Shown in pieces: positions 35,730 to 45,478 of a stretch of DNA of 46,243 nucleotides (within the stretch, counting starts at the first letter, position 1; every line of letters starts with the position of its first letter). This DNA comes from Betaproteobacteria bacterium RIFCSPLOWO2_02_FULL_63_19 (GTDB taxonomy: Bacteria > Pseudomonadota > Gammaproteobacteria > Burkholderiales > SG8-39). A program made the translations under genes and the position numbers. The notes beneath the pieces were generated by a model. That model searched no databases and was not told the origin of the DNA. It was given only the letters and a program-made list of their open reading frames with translations. The DNA is taken from positions 1 through 46,243 of the forward strand of contig MEQX01000079.1 of NCBI GenBank assembly GCA_001770415.1. Reading direction: 5' to 3'.

Positions 35730-37451
35730 TCACGCTGCCCCCTGCGGCAGTACCGGGAGCAGCAGATAGGAGCGATGTGCCCCTCCTGTATGCAGTGTAT
35801 TGACGCCATGAAAAAGCTTCGGTGGGCGGTCGCGCGGTTCGTCGTGGGTGAACCAGGCAACGCCGCGCATGGGTCCGGTTTCACCGGGCCGCTCGAAATC
35901 CTTGCCCTGAATGGTGAGCGTCAGCGTCGAGCCCGCGGGAAAAGCAAGCGCCATCGGCCAAATTTCCAGATCGACCTCGTAAATCTCTCCAGGGTCAAGG
36001 AGCTGGCGCTCGTCGTGCGGATAATAGGGCAGATACTCACGCGAACGCGTCGGGTCGAGCTTGCGCTGCGACACTCGCAGCCAACCTTGAGTTACGGGCG
36101 CCTTGGGTTCCGGCGCGGCGATAAAGGTCATTTCCTTTCCTGAGGCGTCGAAAGCGCAGATTGTCGCGAAGATATCCATGTCTGCCGTGCTCGACGAAAC
36201 GAAGAGTTTCGCTTTCACCGGACCGGCGATTTCCGTTTCCTTCTCAAACGGGGCCCTGCGGAACGTGATCCCTTCGCTCAACGCCGGATAGCTGGCGCTG
36301 GCGGCATCCCTGAGCTCCGCGGTAGCGAGAGTCTTTGCCCCGGCGTCGAGCCAGTATTTGGTCCATTGCGTCTGCGGCAGCGGCCAGCTCGCGGCCTGGG
36401 CCGTGCGCTTGATGGTATCCCCTGGCGCGCGCACCTGCACCTCGACGACGGGTTCATTCTCCCAGCCGTTTTGCTCGCCCTTCAGGTAGCGGTCGAAGAA
36501 GCGTTTCTGCAGCGCGACGTTCTTGGGCTGCAGGAACGTATGAAAGTAAGAGCCGCCCTGCACCTTGAGCCATTTGTTCCTCGAGGCGAGCCCCATGAAT
36601 CCGCGGATGGTGCCGCGCGTATGCAGGCCCAGGCCGCCCCAGTTCGCGACGACGAGCGCGGGCACGTCGATCTTCGAAAGGTCCGGCGTACGCTCTCGAT
36701 AGAACTCGTCGCATAGCGGATGCGCCAGCACGTCTTCGAGATAGTTCGAGGCATTCGCCTTCAGTTGTTCCTTGGTGAAGCCCTCCGGCCCGGTCACGCG
36801 CTCGCCGGTGTAAATGTCGGTGCAGTTGGTTTCCGGATTGCCGTGTTGATTGCGCAGAACGCTGACGTTCCACCAGCGCTTGAGAAAACCCGACGAATAG
36901 ATGCCGTCGAGCCTCGTGCGGTCGCGGTAGAAATCATAGGTGCCCTGCCATGGCAGAATGGCCGAGAGATATCTCGGCCGCATGGCCGCGACGAACCATT
37001 GCGACGCCGCGTAATACGAGATGCCGAGCAGGCCCACCTTGCCGCTGCTGAATTCCCGCGCGCCCGCCCATTCCACGGCGTCGAAGAAATCGCGAAATTC
37101 CGCCGGCGAGTTGGGATCGAGTTTGCCGGGCGACTTTCCCGCACCGCGCGAATCCACATTGATCAGCACGTAGCCGTCGGGAATCCACACTTCCGGATCG
37201 GGCCGTTCGAAGACCAAATGCTTGCATGACGAAGCCGCGAGCACCTCCGGATAGGTGGCGTTCAGCCGATCCCAGGCTTCCTGCATGAACTGGCGCAGCG
37301 GGACATCCTTGCCGTAAGGTCCGAAGGTCATGATGACGGGGAAACGGCCTTGCGCATCGGGGCGATAGACGTTGGCGCGCAGGATCGCGCCGTCCCGCAT
37401 CGGAATACCGACATTGGTTTCCAACCGCATCTCGTAGCGTGTCTTGGCCAT
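35730..37451 (-). CDS. CocE/NonD-family alpha/beta hydrolase (Xaa-Pro dipeptidyl-peptidase-like)
   Basis: 573 aa. N-terminal alpha/beta hydrolase core with DSRGAGKSPGK and the nucleophile elbow GLLGISYYAAS (S145). The C-terminal half is a jelly-roll beta domain (from about 370) typical of CocE and X-Pro peptidases. Hydrolyses an ester or amide; substrate unknown. No signal peptide. It stands alone, 85 nt from the dehydrogenase on the same strand. Confidence 0.85.
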   Translation of the reverse strand: MAKTRYEMRLETNVGIPMRDGAILRANVYRPDAQGRFPVIMTFGPYGKDVPLRQFMQEAWDRLNATYPEVLAASSCKHLVFERPDPEVWIPDGYVLINVDSRGAGKSPGKLDPNSPAEFRDFFDAVEWAGAREFSSGKVGLLGISYYAASQWFVAAMRPRYLSAILPWQGTYDFYRDRTRLDGIYSSGFLKRWWNVSVLRNQHGNPETNCTDIYTGERVTGPEGFTKEQLKANASNYLEDVLAHPLCDEFYRERTPDLSKIDVPALVVANWGGLGLHTRGTIRGFMGLASRNKWLKVQGGSYFHTFLQPKNVALQKRFFDRYLKGEQNGWENEPVVEVQVRAPGDTIKRTAQAASWPLPQTQWTKYWLDAGAKTLATAELRDAASASYPALSEGITFRRAPFEKETEIAGPVKAKLFVSSSTADMDIFATICAFDASGKEMTFIAAPEPKAPVTQGWLRVSQRKLDPTRSREYLPYYPHDERQLLDPGEIYEVDLEIWPMALAFPAGSTLTLTIQGKDFERPGETGPMRGVAWFTHDEPRDRPPKLFHGVNTLHTGGAHRSYLLLPVLPQGAA

Positions 37452-37897
37452 GGCTTTCTCCTAGTGTTGCGGTGTTTGATCAGGGCGTCCCATGCCTCGG
37501 CGCGCAGCGGACATCGAAACGGCGAAAGCGACAGGTTCGATCATCCCATAGTCCATTCTTTCGCGCGCCGGCCTGGATCGTCAGTCCACCCCAAGCATAG
37601 TCGTTCCGGCGCCGTCACCTCTGACGCGTCGTCCACAACGGCACTGTCGGTTCGGGGTCCTCGCGCCATCTGCTCGATGCCGCGCAACGGCACATTTCGC
37701 CGCTGCTGAGCGCTGCTTGCCAAATTTTTCACGAGACGGTTCGCGCTCGCGCGCGCTTGCATACCATTCGTCGGCTCTATCCCGCCCCTGGCACATTCCG
37801 TGCAAATCCCAAAGTCATGGAATCAATTATTCGTCCGGGTGAACCCGAGAGAAGCGCACGCAAATCCAAAGATACCGCTGCGCGTTGGAGGAGAATC
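37452..37897. other. Intergenic region without gene
   Basis: 446 bases between divergent genes. Only random short ORFs, with no family match. It must hold promoters for the hydrolase (minus) and the bacteriohemerythrin (plus). I see no Fnr box matching at 8 or more positions and no strong sigma70 pair. Confidence 0.5.
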
Positions 37898-38320
37898 ATG
37901 GACTGGAAACAGGCGTATTACGTCGGCATACATGAGATAGACGAACAACACAAGACGCTCGTCGAACACATTTCCGGCATCGAACAGGCAGTGGCTACGA
38001 ATGCTGGCTGGGCCGACGTGAATGCCGCCTTTGCCCGGCTTTCCGTCGATGCCCAAAATCACTTCATATTGGAGGAAAGCCTGATGGGAATATACGACTT
38101 TCCTGGACTGCACGAGCACGCCAACGAGCACTGGCGATTCCTGGCAGACCTGCGAACGCTCCAGGAAGACCCGCCGACTGAATTGGCCCACAGAGTAAAT
38201 TTGTTGAGCGAGCGGTTGGATGCACACATACAAACGTGGGACAAGTCCTACGCGCTGCACATCTTGAAACGGCTGGCGCTGGGAGGCGGTACCGCTTCGA
38301 CGACCGCAACGGATTCCTGA
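37898..38320 (+). CDS. Bacteriohemerythrin
   Basis: 140 aa from ATG 37898, with GGAGGAG 5 nt upstream; a longer frame to 37757 is not used. O2-binding di-iron ligands of the bacteriohemerythrin pattern: H18 (IDEQHKTL), H55 and E59 (HFILEE), H74 and H78 (HEHANEH), H110 and D115 (AHIQTWD). Single domain, cytosolic, about the usual 130 aa. It can bind O2 for storage or delivery. It stands alone, and a terminator lies about 180 nt downstream. Confidence 0.92.
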   Translation: MDWKQAYYVGIHEIDEQHKTLVEHISGIEQAVATNAGWADVNAAFARLSVDAQNHFILEESLMGIYDFPGLHEHANEHWRFLADLRTLQEDPPTELAHRVNLLSERLDAHIQTWDKSYALHILKRLALGGGTASTTATDS

Positions 38321-38497
38321 TACGAAGGCGTCCACCCCGAATTCGCTTGCGGGCGACCAAGCCACGGCCCAATGACGATGAACATTCAATAAAGCTGATG
38401 AACACGATCACAAATCATGATGGTGGAGCATCCGCGCTCTTGTATTATTGCGTTGCGGGGTTTCCACTCCTCCTCCTCCTTTGAAATCCCGCACTCG

Positions 38498-38531
38498 AGC
38501 CGATGGCGCCCCCAAGCCCATCGGCTTTTTT
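38498..38531 (+). terminator. Rho-independent terminator
   Basis: Stem AGCCGATGG (38498-38506) / CCATCGGCT (38518-38526), 11-nt loop, followed by a T-rich run. It faces the plus strand and lies 178 nt after the bacteriohemerythrin stop, so it probably ends that transcript. The rest of 38321-38635 holds nothing I recognise. Confidence 0.8.
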
Positions 38532-38635
38532 CTTGGTTGCTTTCGTGCTTCGGGCCGCCGAGAACACGCGGTTGCGCCTACGGTATCGCCTCGATTCCCG
38601 TTCAGACCCGCGTGCAGCAGCGCGCCGTGCATGCT

Positions 38636-39187
38636 CTAGGCGAGATACTTGAGTATGCGTTGCACCGCAGCTTCGGGCGGGCCGTCGGCGTGGGTCAAGG
38701 TGATCTCCGCCGCTTCCGGCGGTTCGTAAGGACTGTCGATGCCGGTGAAGTTCTTCAACTCGCCGCGCCGGGCCAGGTTGCGCGTGTACTGCTCGTGCCC
38801 CGGCGTGTCGGCGACGATGAAGCGGCGCCGGTCGGTGGCGAAATAGCGGTAGGCGACGTCGATGGTGATGCCCTGCTCGCGCTCGGCCTGCAGGCCGTCC
38901 ACCAGCAGCGCGAAATCGATGCGCTCGCGCTGGGTGCCGTAGCGTTTCGAGTCCGATTCCAGCGCCGCGAGCTGGTCGTCGAAAATGCACTTGGACTCGT
39001 GCAGCAGCCGCCCGATCAGCGTGGACTTGCCGTCGTCGACGCTGCCGCAGGTGAGGAAGCGCAGCGTGTCCTTGCCGGCCCGCCCCGCGAGAAAGGCGTC
39101 GATGTCCCGCGCGTGCAGGTTCTGGTTCAGAGTCCGCCTCCCTCTTTCGAGGCCACTCCGGTGCCGGGGAGGGCCAGGCTGAGCCAT
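38636..39187 (-). pseudogene. cysN: Internally deleted cysNC (sulfate adenylyltransferase GTPase / APS kinase fusion)
   Basis: 183 aa remain. Residues 20-137 are the start of CysN, with Walker [10 protein letters not shown], then [20 protein letters not shown] and the switch region [11 protein letters not shown]. At residue 137-138 the sequence jumps in frame into the end of APS kinase Cys[17 protein letters not shown] to ILKYLA. A normal CysNC fusion is about 630 aa, so about 450 residues are lost. The GTPase cannot work as such. The 5' end is at the divergent border with the ATPase gene. Confidence 0.8.
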
Positions 39188-39190
39188 GAT

Positions 39191-39214
39191 AATTCGGTGC
39201 CGTATACCGAAATT
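39191..39214. promoter_or_regulatory. Inverted repeat at the start of the DUF4143 ATPase gene
   Basis: AATTCGGT (39191-39198) and ACCGAAATT (39206-39214) form a near-perfect palindrome, TTCGGT-N7-ACCGAA, ending 3 nt before the ATPase ATG and 4 nt from the cysNC ATG. It is placed like an operator or the edge of an inserted segment. No binding protein is known here. Confidence 0.4.
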
Positions 39215-39216
39215 TC

Positions 39217-40395
39217 ATGGTAGAGTCGATGGGCATGATCACCCGCTCGCGCCATCTCCAGGAGGTTTCGCGTCTGCTCTCGGCCTTTCCCGTGGTGGCG
39301 ATCCTGGGCGCCCGGCAGGTCGGCAAAACCACGCTGGCGAACGCATTGCTCGAGGCAAAGGGCAAGCGCGGGGCACGCTTCGACCTCGAGGACCCCGGCG
39401 CGCGGGCGCGCCTGGCCGACCCGATGCTGGCGTTGTCCGGCCTCAGGGGGCTCATCGTGCTCGACGAAATTCAGCGCCGCCCGGAATTGTTTCCTGTGCT
39501 GCGCGTGCTCGCCGACCGCAAGCCGCGCAGGGCGCGGTTTCTGGTACTGGGCAGCGCGACGCCTGAATTGTTGCGGCAGAGTTCGGAGTCGCTCGCCGGC
39601 CGCATTGCCTACTACGTCCTGCCCGGCCTGGCGATGGGCGAGGTCGGACCGAAGATGGGTACGCGGCTGTGGCTGCGCGGTGGCTTCCCGCGTTCGTTTC
39701 TCGGCCGCAGCGACCGGGAGAGCATGGAGTGGCGGCTTGCCTTCGTGCGTACCTTCGTCGAACGCGATCTGCCCATGCTGGGCGTCAACGTCGCGGCCGA
39801 CACCCTGCGGCGTTTCTGGACGATGCTCGCGCATTACCACGCCCAGTTGTGGAACGCGTCCGAGTTCGGACGCTCCTTTGGCGTGGCCGACACGACCGTG
39901 CGTGGCTATCTGGACAAGCTCACTGCGGCGATGGCGCTGCGGCAGCTTGCGCCCTGGCACGAGAATATCGGCAAGCGTCAGGTGCGCGCCCCTAAGGTCT
40001 ACGTGCGCGACGCCGGGCTGCTGCACGCATTGCTGAATCTTCCCACGCTGGCGGACCTGGAGAATCACCCCAAGGCAGGCGCGTCCTGGGAAGGTTTCAT
40101 ACTCGACCAGATCGTCCAGCAGCTCGGTGCGCTGCCGCAAGAATGCTACTTCTGGCGCACCCACACGGGTGCCGAGTTGGACCTGCTCATCGTGCGCGGG
40201 CGCAAACGTCTGGGGTTCGAAATCAAGCGCACCACTGCCCCGGCGATCACCCGTTCCATGCGCTCGGCGATGACCGACCTCAGGCTGAGCGCGTTGACGC
40301 TGGTTCACGCGGGCGACGACAGTTTTCCGCTGGCAAAGAACATCAGGGCGCTTAGCTGGAAGGCGATTGTCCATGAACTCGACCCACTGAAGTAA
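39217..40395 (+). CDS. AAA+ ATPase with DUF4143 domain
   Basis: 392 aa. Walker A GARQVGKTT (31-39), Walker B GLIVLDEIQ (78-86), and sensor GSATPELLRQSSESLAGR. The C-terminal DUF4143 part has a PD-(D/E)xK-like stretch AELDLLIVRG and GFEIKRT. These COG1373-type ATPases are frequent on mobile or accessory DNA; function is unclear. The gene sits between two copies of the cysN 5' end and interrupts the sulfate-activation locus. A hairpin follows its stop. Confidence 0.85.
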   Translation: MVESMGMITRSRHLQEVSRLLSAFPVVAILGARQVGKTTLANALLEAKGKRGARFDLEDPGARARLADPMLALSGLRGLIVLDEIQRRPELFPVLRVLADRKPRRARFLVLGSATPELLRQSSESLAGRIAYYVLPGLAMGEVGPKMGTRLWLRGGFPRSFLGRSDRESMEWRLAFVRTFVERDLPMLGVNVAADTLRRFWTMLAHYHAQLWNASEFGRSFGVADTTVRGYLDKLTAAMALRQLAPWHENIGKRQVRAPKVYVRDAGLLHALLNLPTLADLENHPKAGASWEGFILDQIVQQLGALPQECYFWRTHTGAELDLLIVRGRKRLGFEIKRTTAPAITRSMRSAMTDLRLSALTLVHAGDDSFPLAKNIRALSWKAIVHELDPLK

Positions 40396-40398
40396 GCG

Positions 40399-40423
40399 CG
40401 ACGGCGCGAGCGCAACGCCGTCG
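40399..40423 (+). terminator. Hairpin after the ATPase gene (no T run)
   Basis: CGACGGCG (40399-40406) pairs with CGCCGTCG (40416-40423), 3 nt after the ATPase stop, loop 9 nt. There is no T stretch behind it, so it is only a possible or rho-assisted terminator, or part of an insertion border. Confidence 0.35.
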
Positions 40424-40432
40424 TGCTCCGTA

Positions 40433-40518
40433 CCGCAGGTGATGAAGCGCAGCGTGTCCTTGCCGGCCTGTTCATCGAGAAAGGCGGTAATGTCTGGCGC
40501 GTGCGTCTTGGCGCTCAG
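40433..40518 (-). pseudogene. Truncated 5' stub of a second cysN
   Basis: Directly behind the cysD stop, on the minus strand, is [20 protein letters not shown] followed by TCG. It is homologous to the start of the cysNC relic ([18 protein letters not shown]) at the same place. Homology stops near 40433, just before the GTPase P-loop, where the ATPase segment begins. So the normal cysD-cysN order was broken here. Confidence 0.65.
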
Positions 40519-41160
40519 AAGTATCCCTCCTGCTTTTTCTTTTCCATCGAGCTGGGCTGGTCGATATCGATGAGGCGGCCCTGGCGCTCCGAAGACCGGG
40601 CGTTGAAGATTTCGGCGATGATCTCCTCCAGCGTCGCGGCTGCGCTCTCGACAGCCCCACTCAGGGGATAGCAGCCCAGCGTGCGAAAACGCACGAGGCG
40701 CATCTGCGGGGTCTCACCGGGTTCGAGCGGCAGCCGCTCGTCGTCCACCATGATCCAGATGCCCGCGCGCCGCACCACCGGGCGCTCGCGGGCGAAATAC
40801 AGCGGCACGATGGGGATGGCCTCGCGGTGGATGTACTGCCAGATGTCCAGCTCGGTCCAGTTCGACAGCGGGAACACGCGGATGCTCTCGCCTTGCCTGA
40901 TGTGGGTGTTGTACAGGCTCCACAGTTCCGGGCGCTGGGCCTTGGGTTCCCAGCGGTGGCCGGGGCCGCGAAAGGAAAACACGCGCTCCTTGGCACGCGA
41001 TTTCTCTTCGTCGCGCTGCGCGCCGCCGAACACCACGTCGAAGCGGTAAAGGTCCAGCGCCTGCTTGAGCGCTTCGGTCTTCATCACGTCGGTGTAATAG
41101 CTCGAGCCGTGCGTGAAAGGATTGCAGGATCTCGATGCTCTCGGACTCGAGGCTCGACAT
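40515..41160 (-). pseudogene. cysD: Internally deleted cysD (sulfate adenylyltransferase subunit 2)
   Basis: The C-terminal 200 residues are well preserved: [65 protein letters not shown]. The N-terminal part is missing except for a stub, [12 protein letters not shown] (41160-41125). The stub is joined in a different frame to NPFTHGSS near 41124. The lost stretch of about 85 residues includes the SIGKDSS PP-loop that binds ATP. It cannot be active. Together with the cysN stub it would form the normal cysDN operon. Confidence 0.78.
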
Positions 41161-41409
41161 CGCCGCACCTGCGCGGTTGGAACCGACCATCTATCACCCC
41201 CTCAGGTCAGCTCGTCGCCCGGAAAAATCGGCGACCGTGCAGGCAGCGGACGGGGTTTCGTAGGACGACGCGGAAAGGATCAAAGAGAGGCCCCCATACA
41301 TGTGGATGCAAGAGAGCTGTGGAGGTCGCCATCATAGAGCGAATACTCGGCGAGGGTACGCACCGCTTCGATGCAATCTACTGGATCCCGCACAACGCAT
41401 TGCAAAACG
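41161..41409. other. Spacer between cysQ and cysD relic
   Basis: About 250 bases. No start-coded gene of known family. A minus-strand frame reading CVVRDPVDCIEAVRTLAEYS looks protein-like but has no start of its own in this spacer; it runs in from cysQ in a shifted frame. I see no promoter or terminator of note. Confidence 0.4.
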
Positions 41410-42189
<780 letters not shown>

Positions 42190-42229
42190 TCGATATCTTC
42201 CAGGCAAAGTGGTAATGCCTCCGCGCCGA

Positions 42230-42505
42230 TCATGCCACAGTCGAACTTTTTCCCACGCGTTTCCGCACTCCTGCCACCGGGTGTCGATCAACTTCCAGGC
42301 GCTGTCCGGCGCGTATCACGACCACGGTCAGCACCCGGTTACGAATGTCGTGCGCCACCAGCCCTCTGCCAATGCGAACGCGACCTGTGAGGCCACCGTC
42401 GAGCCACACCCGCGCCGACCCCTCTGCCGACCACAGGCTGGATGCCAAGAGCGGCAGGCGTGACGTGTTCACACGAAATTCACATCTTATTCCCTGCATA
42501 GTCAC
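42230..42505 (-). pseudogene. RelE/ParE-like toxin relic
   Basis: 91-codon frame. LDGGLTGRVRIGRGLVAHDI followed by NRVLTVVVIRAGQRLEV matches the C-terminal half of RelE/ParE toxins (the usual GxWRIRVGDYRVxYEI...VxVxxVGHRxEVY pattern). The helical N-terminal part of the family is absent. No antitoxin gene is adjacent. The frame overlaps the region upstream of cysQ. A chance match in a GC-rich frame is possible. Confidence 0.38.
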
Positions 42506-42600
42506 AGGATTTCCACAGGGTTATCCGTTGGCGAAACCGGCACTTTGTGTCACGCTGCGGCGCTGCTTGGGGATTGATCTGCCTTGGGGGAGGAGCGGAA

Positions 42601-42774
42601 ATGAAACGTGCAGGAATCAAGCCATTCAAATTCGGTCAGAACAAAGATTCGAGGCAAACGTATTTTCCCTCGTTGACGCTTGAACAATCGGACGCGAGGT
42701 CGGAGGCCACCTCTCCGAAAAAGAACCGGATAGCCAAACGCGCTTCAAGCCTGCACCGTCCGGCTGATAAGTAG
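42601..42774 (+). CDS. Small basic protein, hypothetical
   Basis: 57 aa from ATG 42601, with GGAGG 9 nt upstream. Very basic (MKRAGIKPFKFGQNKD start, KKNRIAKRASSLHR end). I do not recognise a family. The ribosome binding site is good, but there is no other proof that it is translated. Lies between the RelE-like relic and the TRAP operon. Confidence 0.3.
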   Translation: MKRAGIKPFKFGQNKDSRQTYFPSLTLEQSDARSEATSPKKNRIAKRASSLHRPADK

Positions 42775-42832
42775 CGGCCCAGCCCGGATCGCGCCGGATT
42801 CACGAACCGGCGAATCCAGCGCCGCTGCGCAC

Positions 42833-42862
42833 GCGCGAGGAGGCGCAAGCCGCCTCGCGGCG
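42833..42862 (-). terminator. Strong hairpin downstream of dctP
   Basis: CGCGAGG (42834-42840) / CCTCGCG (42853-42859) with an inner GGC-CAA-GCC extension forms a long GC-rich stem. It lies 145 nt after the dctP stop. On the minus strand there is no T run behind it, so it may be a rho-dependent end, an mRNA 3' stabiliser, or a chance palindrome. Confidence 0.3.
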
Positions 42863-43004
42863 TTTGCTCGTCGCAGCGATACTGCCGGTATTGCAAGCCC
42901 GAGCAACGCAGCAGGCGCCGGTTTTGGCGGCAACGCACACGTGGTTCATTCTGCGACAGGTTCTTAGACGGAATCGCGCAGACACGATCGTTCGGCGAAC
43001 ATCG

Positions 43005-44162
43005 CTATTTTGGCAGCATCGTCAGCGGATCAATCTTGCTGTAGACGTTATCCCACAGCGCCTGCGCGAATTTCTTCGGATCGGTACCGATATCGCGGCT
43101 CAGCTTTTCCCACTTGGCCAGGGCCCGCTGATGATGTGCCCACACGGCTGGGAAATTGGGAACCTTGCGCTTCTTCGCGTCGCCAAAGGCAACCTCTTTT
43201 TCAGCCGCCCGCGCGGCGTCTACCGCCTTGGTGAATGCCGCATCCGGCTTGATGAACTTGATGCCCTTGTCTTTCGCGACCTTGATCACCCGCTCATCAT
43301 CGTAGAGATAGCCTTCGATGACCGAGTCGGCGGCCAGCTGCGGGAACTCCTTGAACACGGTCCGCCGCTGCTCCGGCGAGAGCTTCTCCCAGCTCGCCTT
43401 GCGCAACACGAAGAATTCAATCGTGCGGGCATAGCCGAGCGGTTCGTCGATGATGTAGTGGACACTTTCCTTCAGGCTGAACTGCACGAGCCAGGGCAAC
43501 GGCGTCACGGCGCAATCGAGCACGCCGCGGTTCATCCCTTCCATGACGTCCGCGGGCGGCACCACGACCCGCGTCGCACCGAGTTCCTGCAGCAGCGTCT
43601 TCTGTGCGCCGCCGACGATGCGAATCTTCCTGCCTTTGAGGGATGCCGTATTGGGCACGTCCTTGGCGCATTGCATGCGGTAGGCCGTGGTGGCCACCGG
43701 GAGCACCGAAACCGCACCGGCAGCCTCCAGGTCCTTCCTGCAACCGGGGCAGCCAAGCACTACGGTTTCTACACTGGCTCCGGCGGCCGCGATGGGGTTG
43801 GCACCCGCAAACAGGACCTGCTGGAGCGCATTATGCGACGGGACCTCGCTCGGCACGAAGATCGGAATCAATACCCCCGCATCGGCGGTGCCGTTACGCA
43901 ACGCGGTGATCGTCGTCTTGATATTGGCCAATTGGCCGCCCGGGTACGTCTTGATCGTGACCGCACCACCGGTGGCCTTGGCCACCCGGTCGACGAAAGG
44001 CAGGACCGCGCGCTTGTAGACATTGTTGACCGTGGGATGGAACGTCGCGTAGCGCAATTCAACGGCTTGGGCTGTGGCGGGTATTGCCGTCAGTCCAACA
44101 AGCAACGTGGCAGTAAGGAACTGCAATACGGAGTTGAATGAATACCCCTCTTTCTTGAACAT
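43005..44162 (-). CDS. TRAP transporter substrate-binding protein (DctP family)
   Basis: 385 aa. A clear signal peptide (LQFLTATLLVGLTAIPATAQ, cut before VELRYATFHP). The periplasmic binding fold has the family Arg in LKGRKIRIVGG, which salt-bridges the carboxylate of the ligand. GGAGG lies 5 nt before the ATG. It captures a carboxylic acid, perhaps an aromatic or dicarboxylic acid, for DctQM. Last gene of the dctQ-dctM-dctP order (8 nt after dctM). Confidence 0.9.
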   Translation of the reverse strand: MFKKEGYSFNSVLQFLTATLLVGLTAIPATAQAVELRYATFHPTVNNVYKRAVLPFVDRVAKATGGAVTIKTYPGGQLANIKTTITALRNGTADAGVLIPIFVPSEVPSHNALQQVLFAGANPIAAAGASVETVVLGCPGCRKDLEAAGAVSVLPVATTAYRMQCAKDVPNTASLKGRKIRIVGGAQKTLLQELGATRVVVPPADVMEGMNRGVLDCAVTPLPWLVQFSLKESVHYIIDEPLGYARTIEFFVLRKASWEKLSPEQRRTVFKEFPQLAADSVIEGYLYDDERVIKVAKDKGIKFIKPDAAFTKAVDAARAAEKEVAFGDAKKRKVPNFPAVWAHHQRALAKWEKLSRDIGTDPKKFAQALWDNVYSKIDPLTMLPK

Positions 44163-44170
44163 ATATCCTC

Positions 44171-45478
44171 CTATCGAGTTGTTGCCAAATTCGGCAGAAA
44201 CAGGCTGATTTCAGGCCACACCATCAAACATAGAACAATAAAGATCTCGCACACGAGAAACCATCCGACTCCTCTGAAAATAGTCGCGATCGGCACGTCC
44301 ACCGCGGTGCGGACCGCGAAGACGTTCAGACCGACTGGCGGCGTGAGCAAGCCGATCTCAAGAAACTTGACGACGAGGACCCCCATCCAGATGCCGTCCA
44401 TCTTGAATGCGTCGAACATCGGCAATAGCAATGGCAACGTCAGCAGCATGATCCCCACCGGATCGAGAAAACTGCCGAGCACCAAATAGATCACCGTGGT
44501 GAAAGCAAGCACCGTCCACTGGCTGTTCGAATATGCTGTGACGACATCGGAAAGCGCAAATGGCAGTCCCGTCAGGACCAGGAAACGCGTGAGCATGATC
44601 GCGCCGGCCGCGATAAAGAAGATATTGGCAGTGCTGCTGACCGCCTCGAGAACCGCTGCGCGCATATTGCCGAGGCCGCTCTTGCCCATGACCAGCGCGA
44701 TTACAAAGGCCAGCAACGCGCCGAATGCGCCTGCCTCCGTCACGGTCGTCACGCCGGAGTAGATGCCGCCGATGACGCCTAGGATGAGCAGCGGGAAAGG
44801 CCAGATGTCGCGCAACGCTGAGAACTTGGCCGACCAGCTAACGCGCTCGAGGACCGGCGGTGCCAGGCTGGGGTCTAGCTTGCAGCGAATCACGATCATT
44901 ACCGTGTAGAAAGCCGCCGTCAGCAGTCCCGGCAGTATCCCTGCGATGAGAAGCGCTGAAACCGATTCCTCGGCGAAAATGCCGTACAGCACGAACAGTA
45001 TGCTCGGTGGAATGAGCGACCCGAGGGTACCGCCCGAGGCGACGACTCCGGTGGCGAGTCCCGGGTCGTAGCGGTAGCGCAGCATCTCGGGGGTGGCGAT
45101 CTTGGCCATCGCCGATGCGGTCGCCAGGCTGGACCCGGAGGCGGCGGCGAAACCGGCGCATGCCATGTTGGTGGCGACCGCGAGTCCGCCGGGAAGACCC
45201 GCCAGCCAAAGCCTTGCCGCCCTGAACAGCGAACTGGTGACGCCCGAATAGTAGACGATCGCGCCCATGAGCAGGAACATCGGCACCGCCGAAAGCGTCC
45301 AATGCGCGATGAAATCATAGGGCAGGATGGCGATCGTGCCGGCCGCGGTGGCGAGACCATTGATCTTCCAGATACCAAGGAATGAGACCATGCCCAGAGC
45401 GAGTCCCACCGGAACTCGCAAGGCAAGCAAGACCAAGATCGCGCCCAGCCCGAACACCCCTGTCTCAAGCGGTGACAT
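44171..45478 (-). CDS. TRAP transporter large permease (DctM family)
   Basis: 435 aa with about 12 membrane helices. VPMFLLMGAIVYYSGVTSSL and MACAGFAAASGSSLATASAM are typical of the first half. DPVGIMLLTLPLLLPMF and LLTPPVGLNVF are typical of the second half. It carries Na+-driven uptake of the substrate brought by DctP. Overlaps dctQ by 14 nt. Confidence 0.92.
   Translation of the reverse strand: MSPLETGVFGLGAILVLLALRVPVGLALGMVSFLGIWKINGLATAAGTIAILPYDFIAHWTLSAVPMFLLMGAIVYYSGVTSSLFRAARLWLAGLPGGLAVATNMACAGFAAASGSSLATASAMAKIATPEMLRYRYDPGLATGVVASGGTLGSLIPPSILFVLYGIFAEESVSALLIAGILPGLLTAAFYTVMIVIRCKLDPSLAPPVLERVSWSAKFSALRDIWPFPLLILGVIGGIYSGVTTVTEAGAFGALLAFVIALVMGKSGLGNMRAAVLEAVSSTANIFFIAAGAIMLTRFLVLTGLPFALSDVVTAYSNSQWTVLAFTTVIYLVLGSFLDPVGIMLLTLPLLLPMFDAFKMDGIWMGVLVVKFLEIGLLTPPVGLNVFAVRTAVDVPIATIFRGVGWFLVCEIFIVLCLMVWPEISLFLPNLATTR

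Noticed and set aside
42864-44141. 425-aa plus-strand ORF opposite dctP
   Set aside because: Antisense of the TRAP binding protein with its signal peptide and strong ribosome binding site; no domain.
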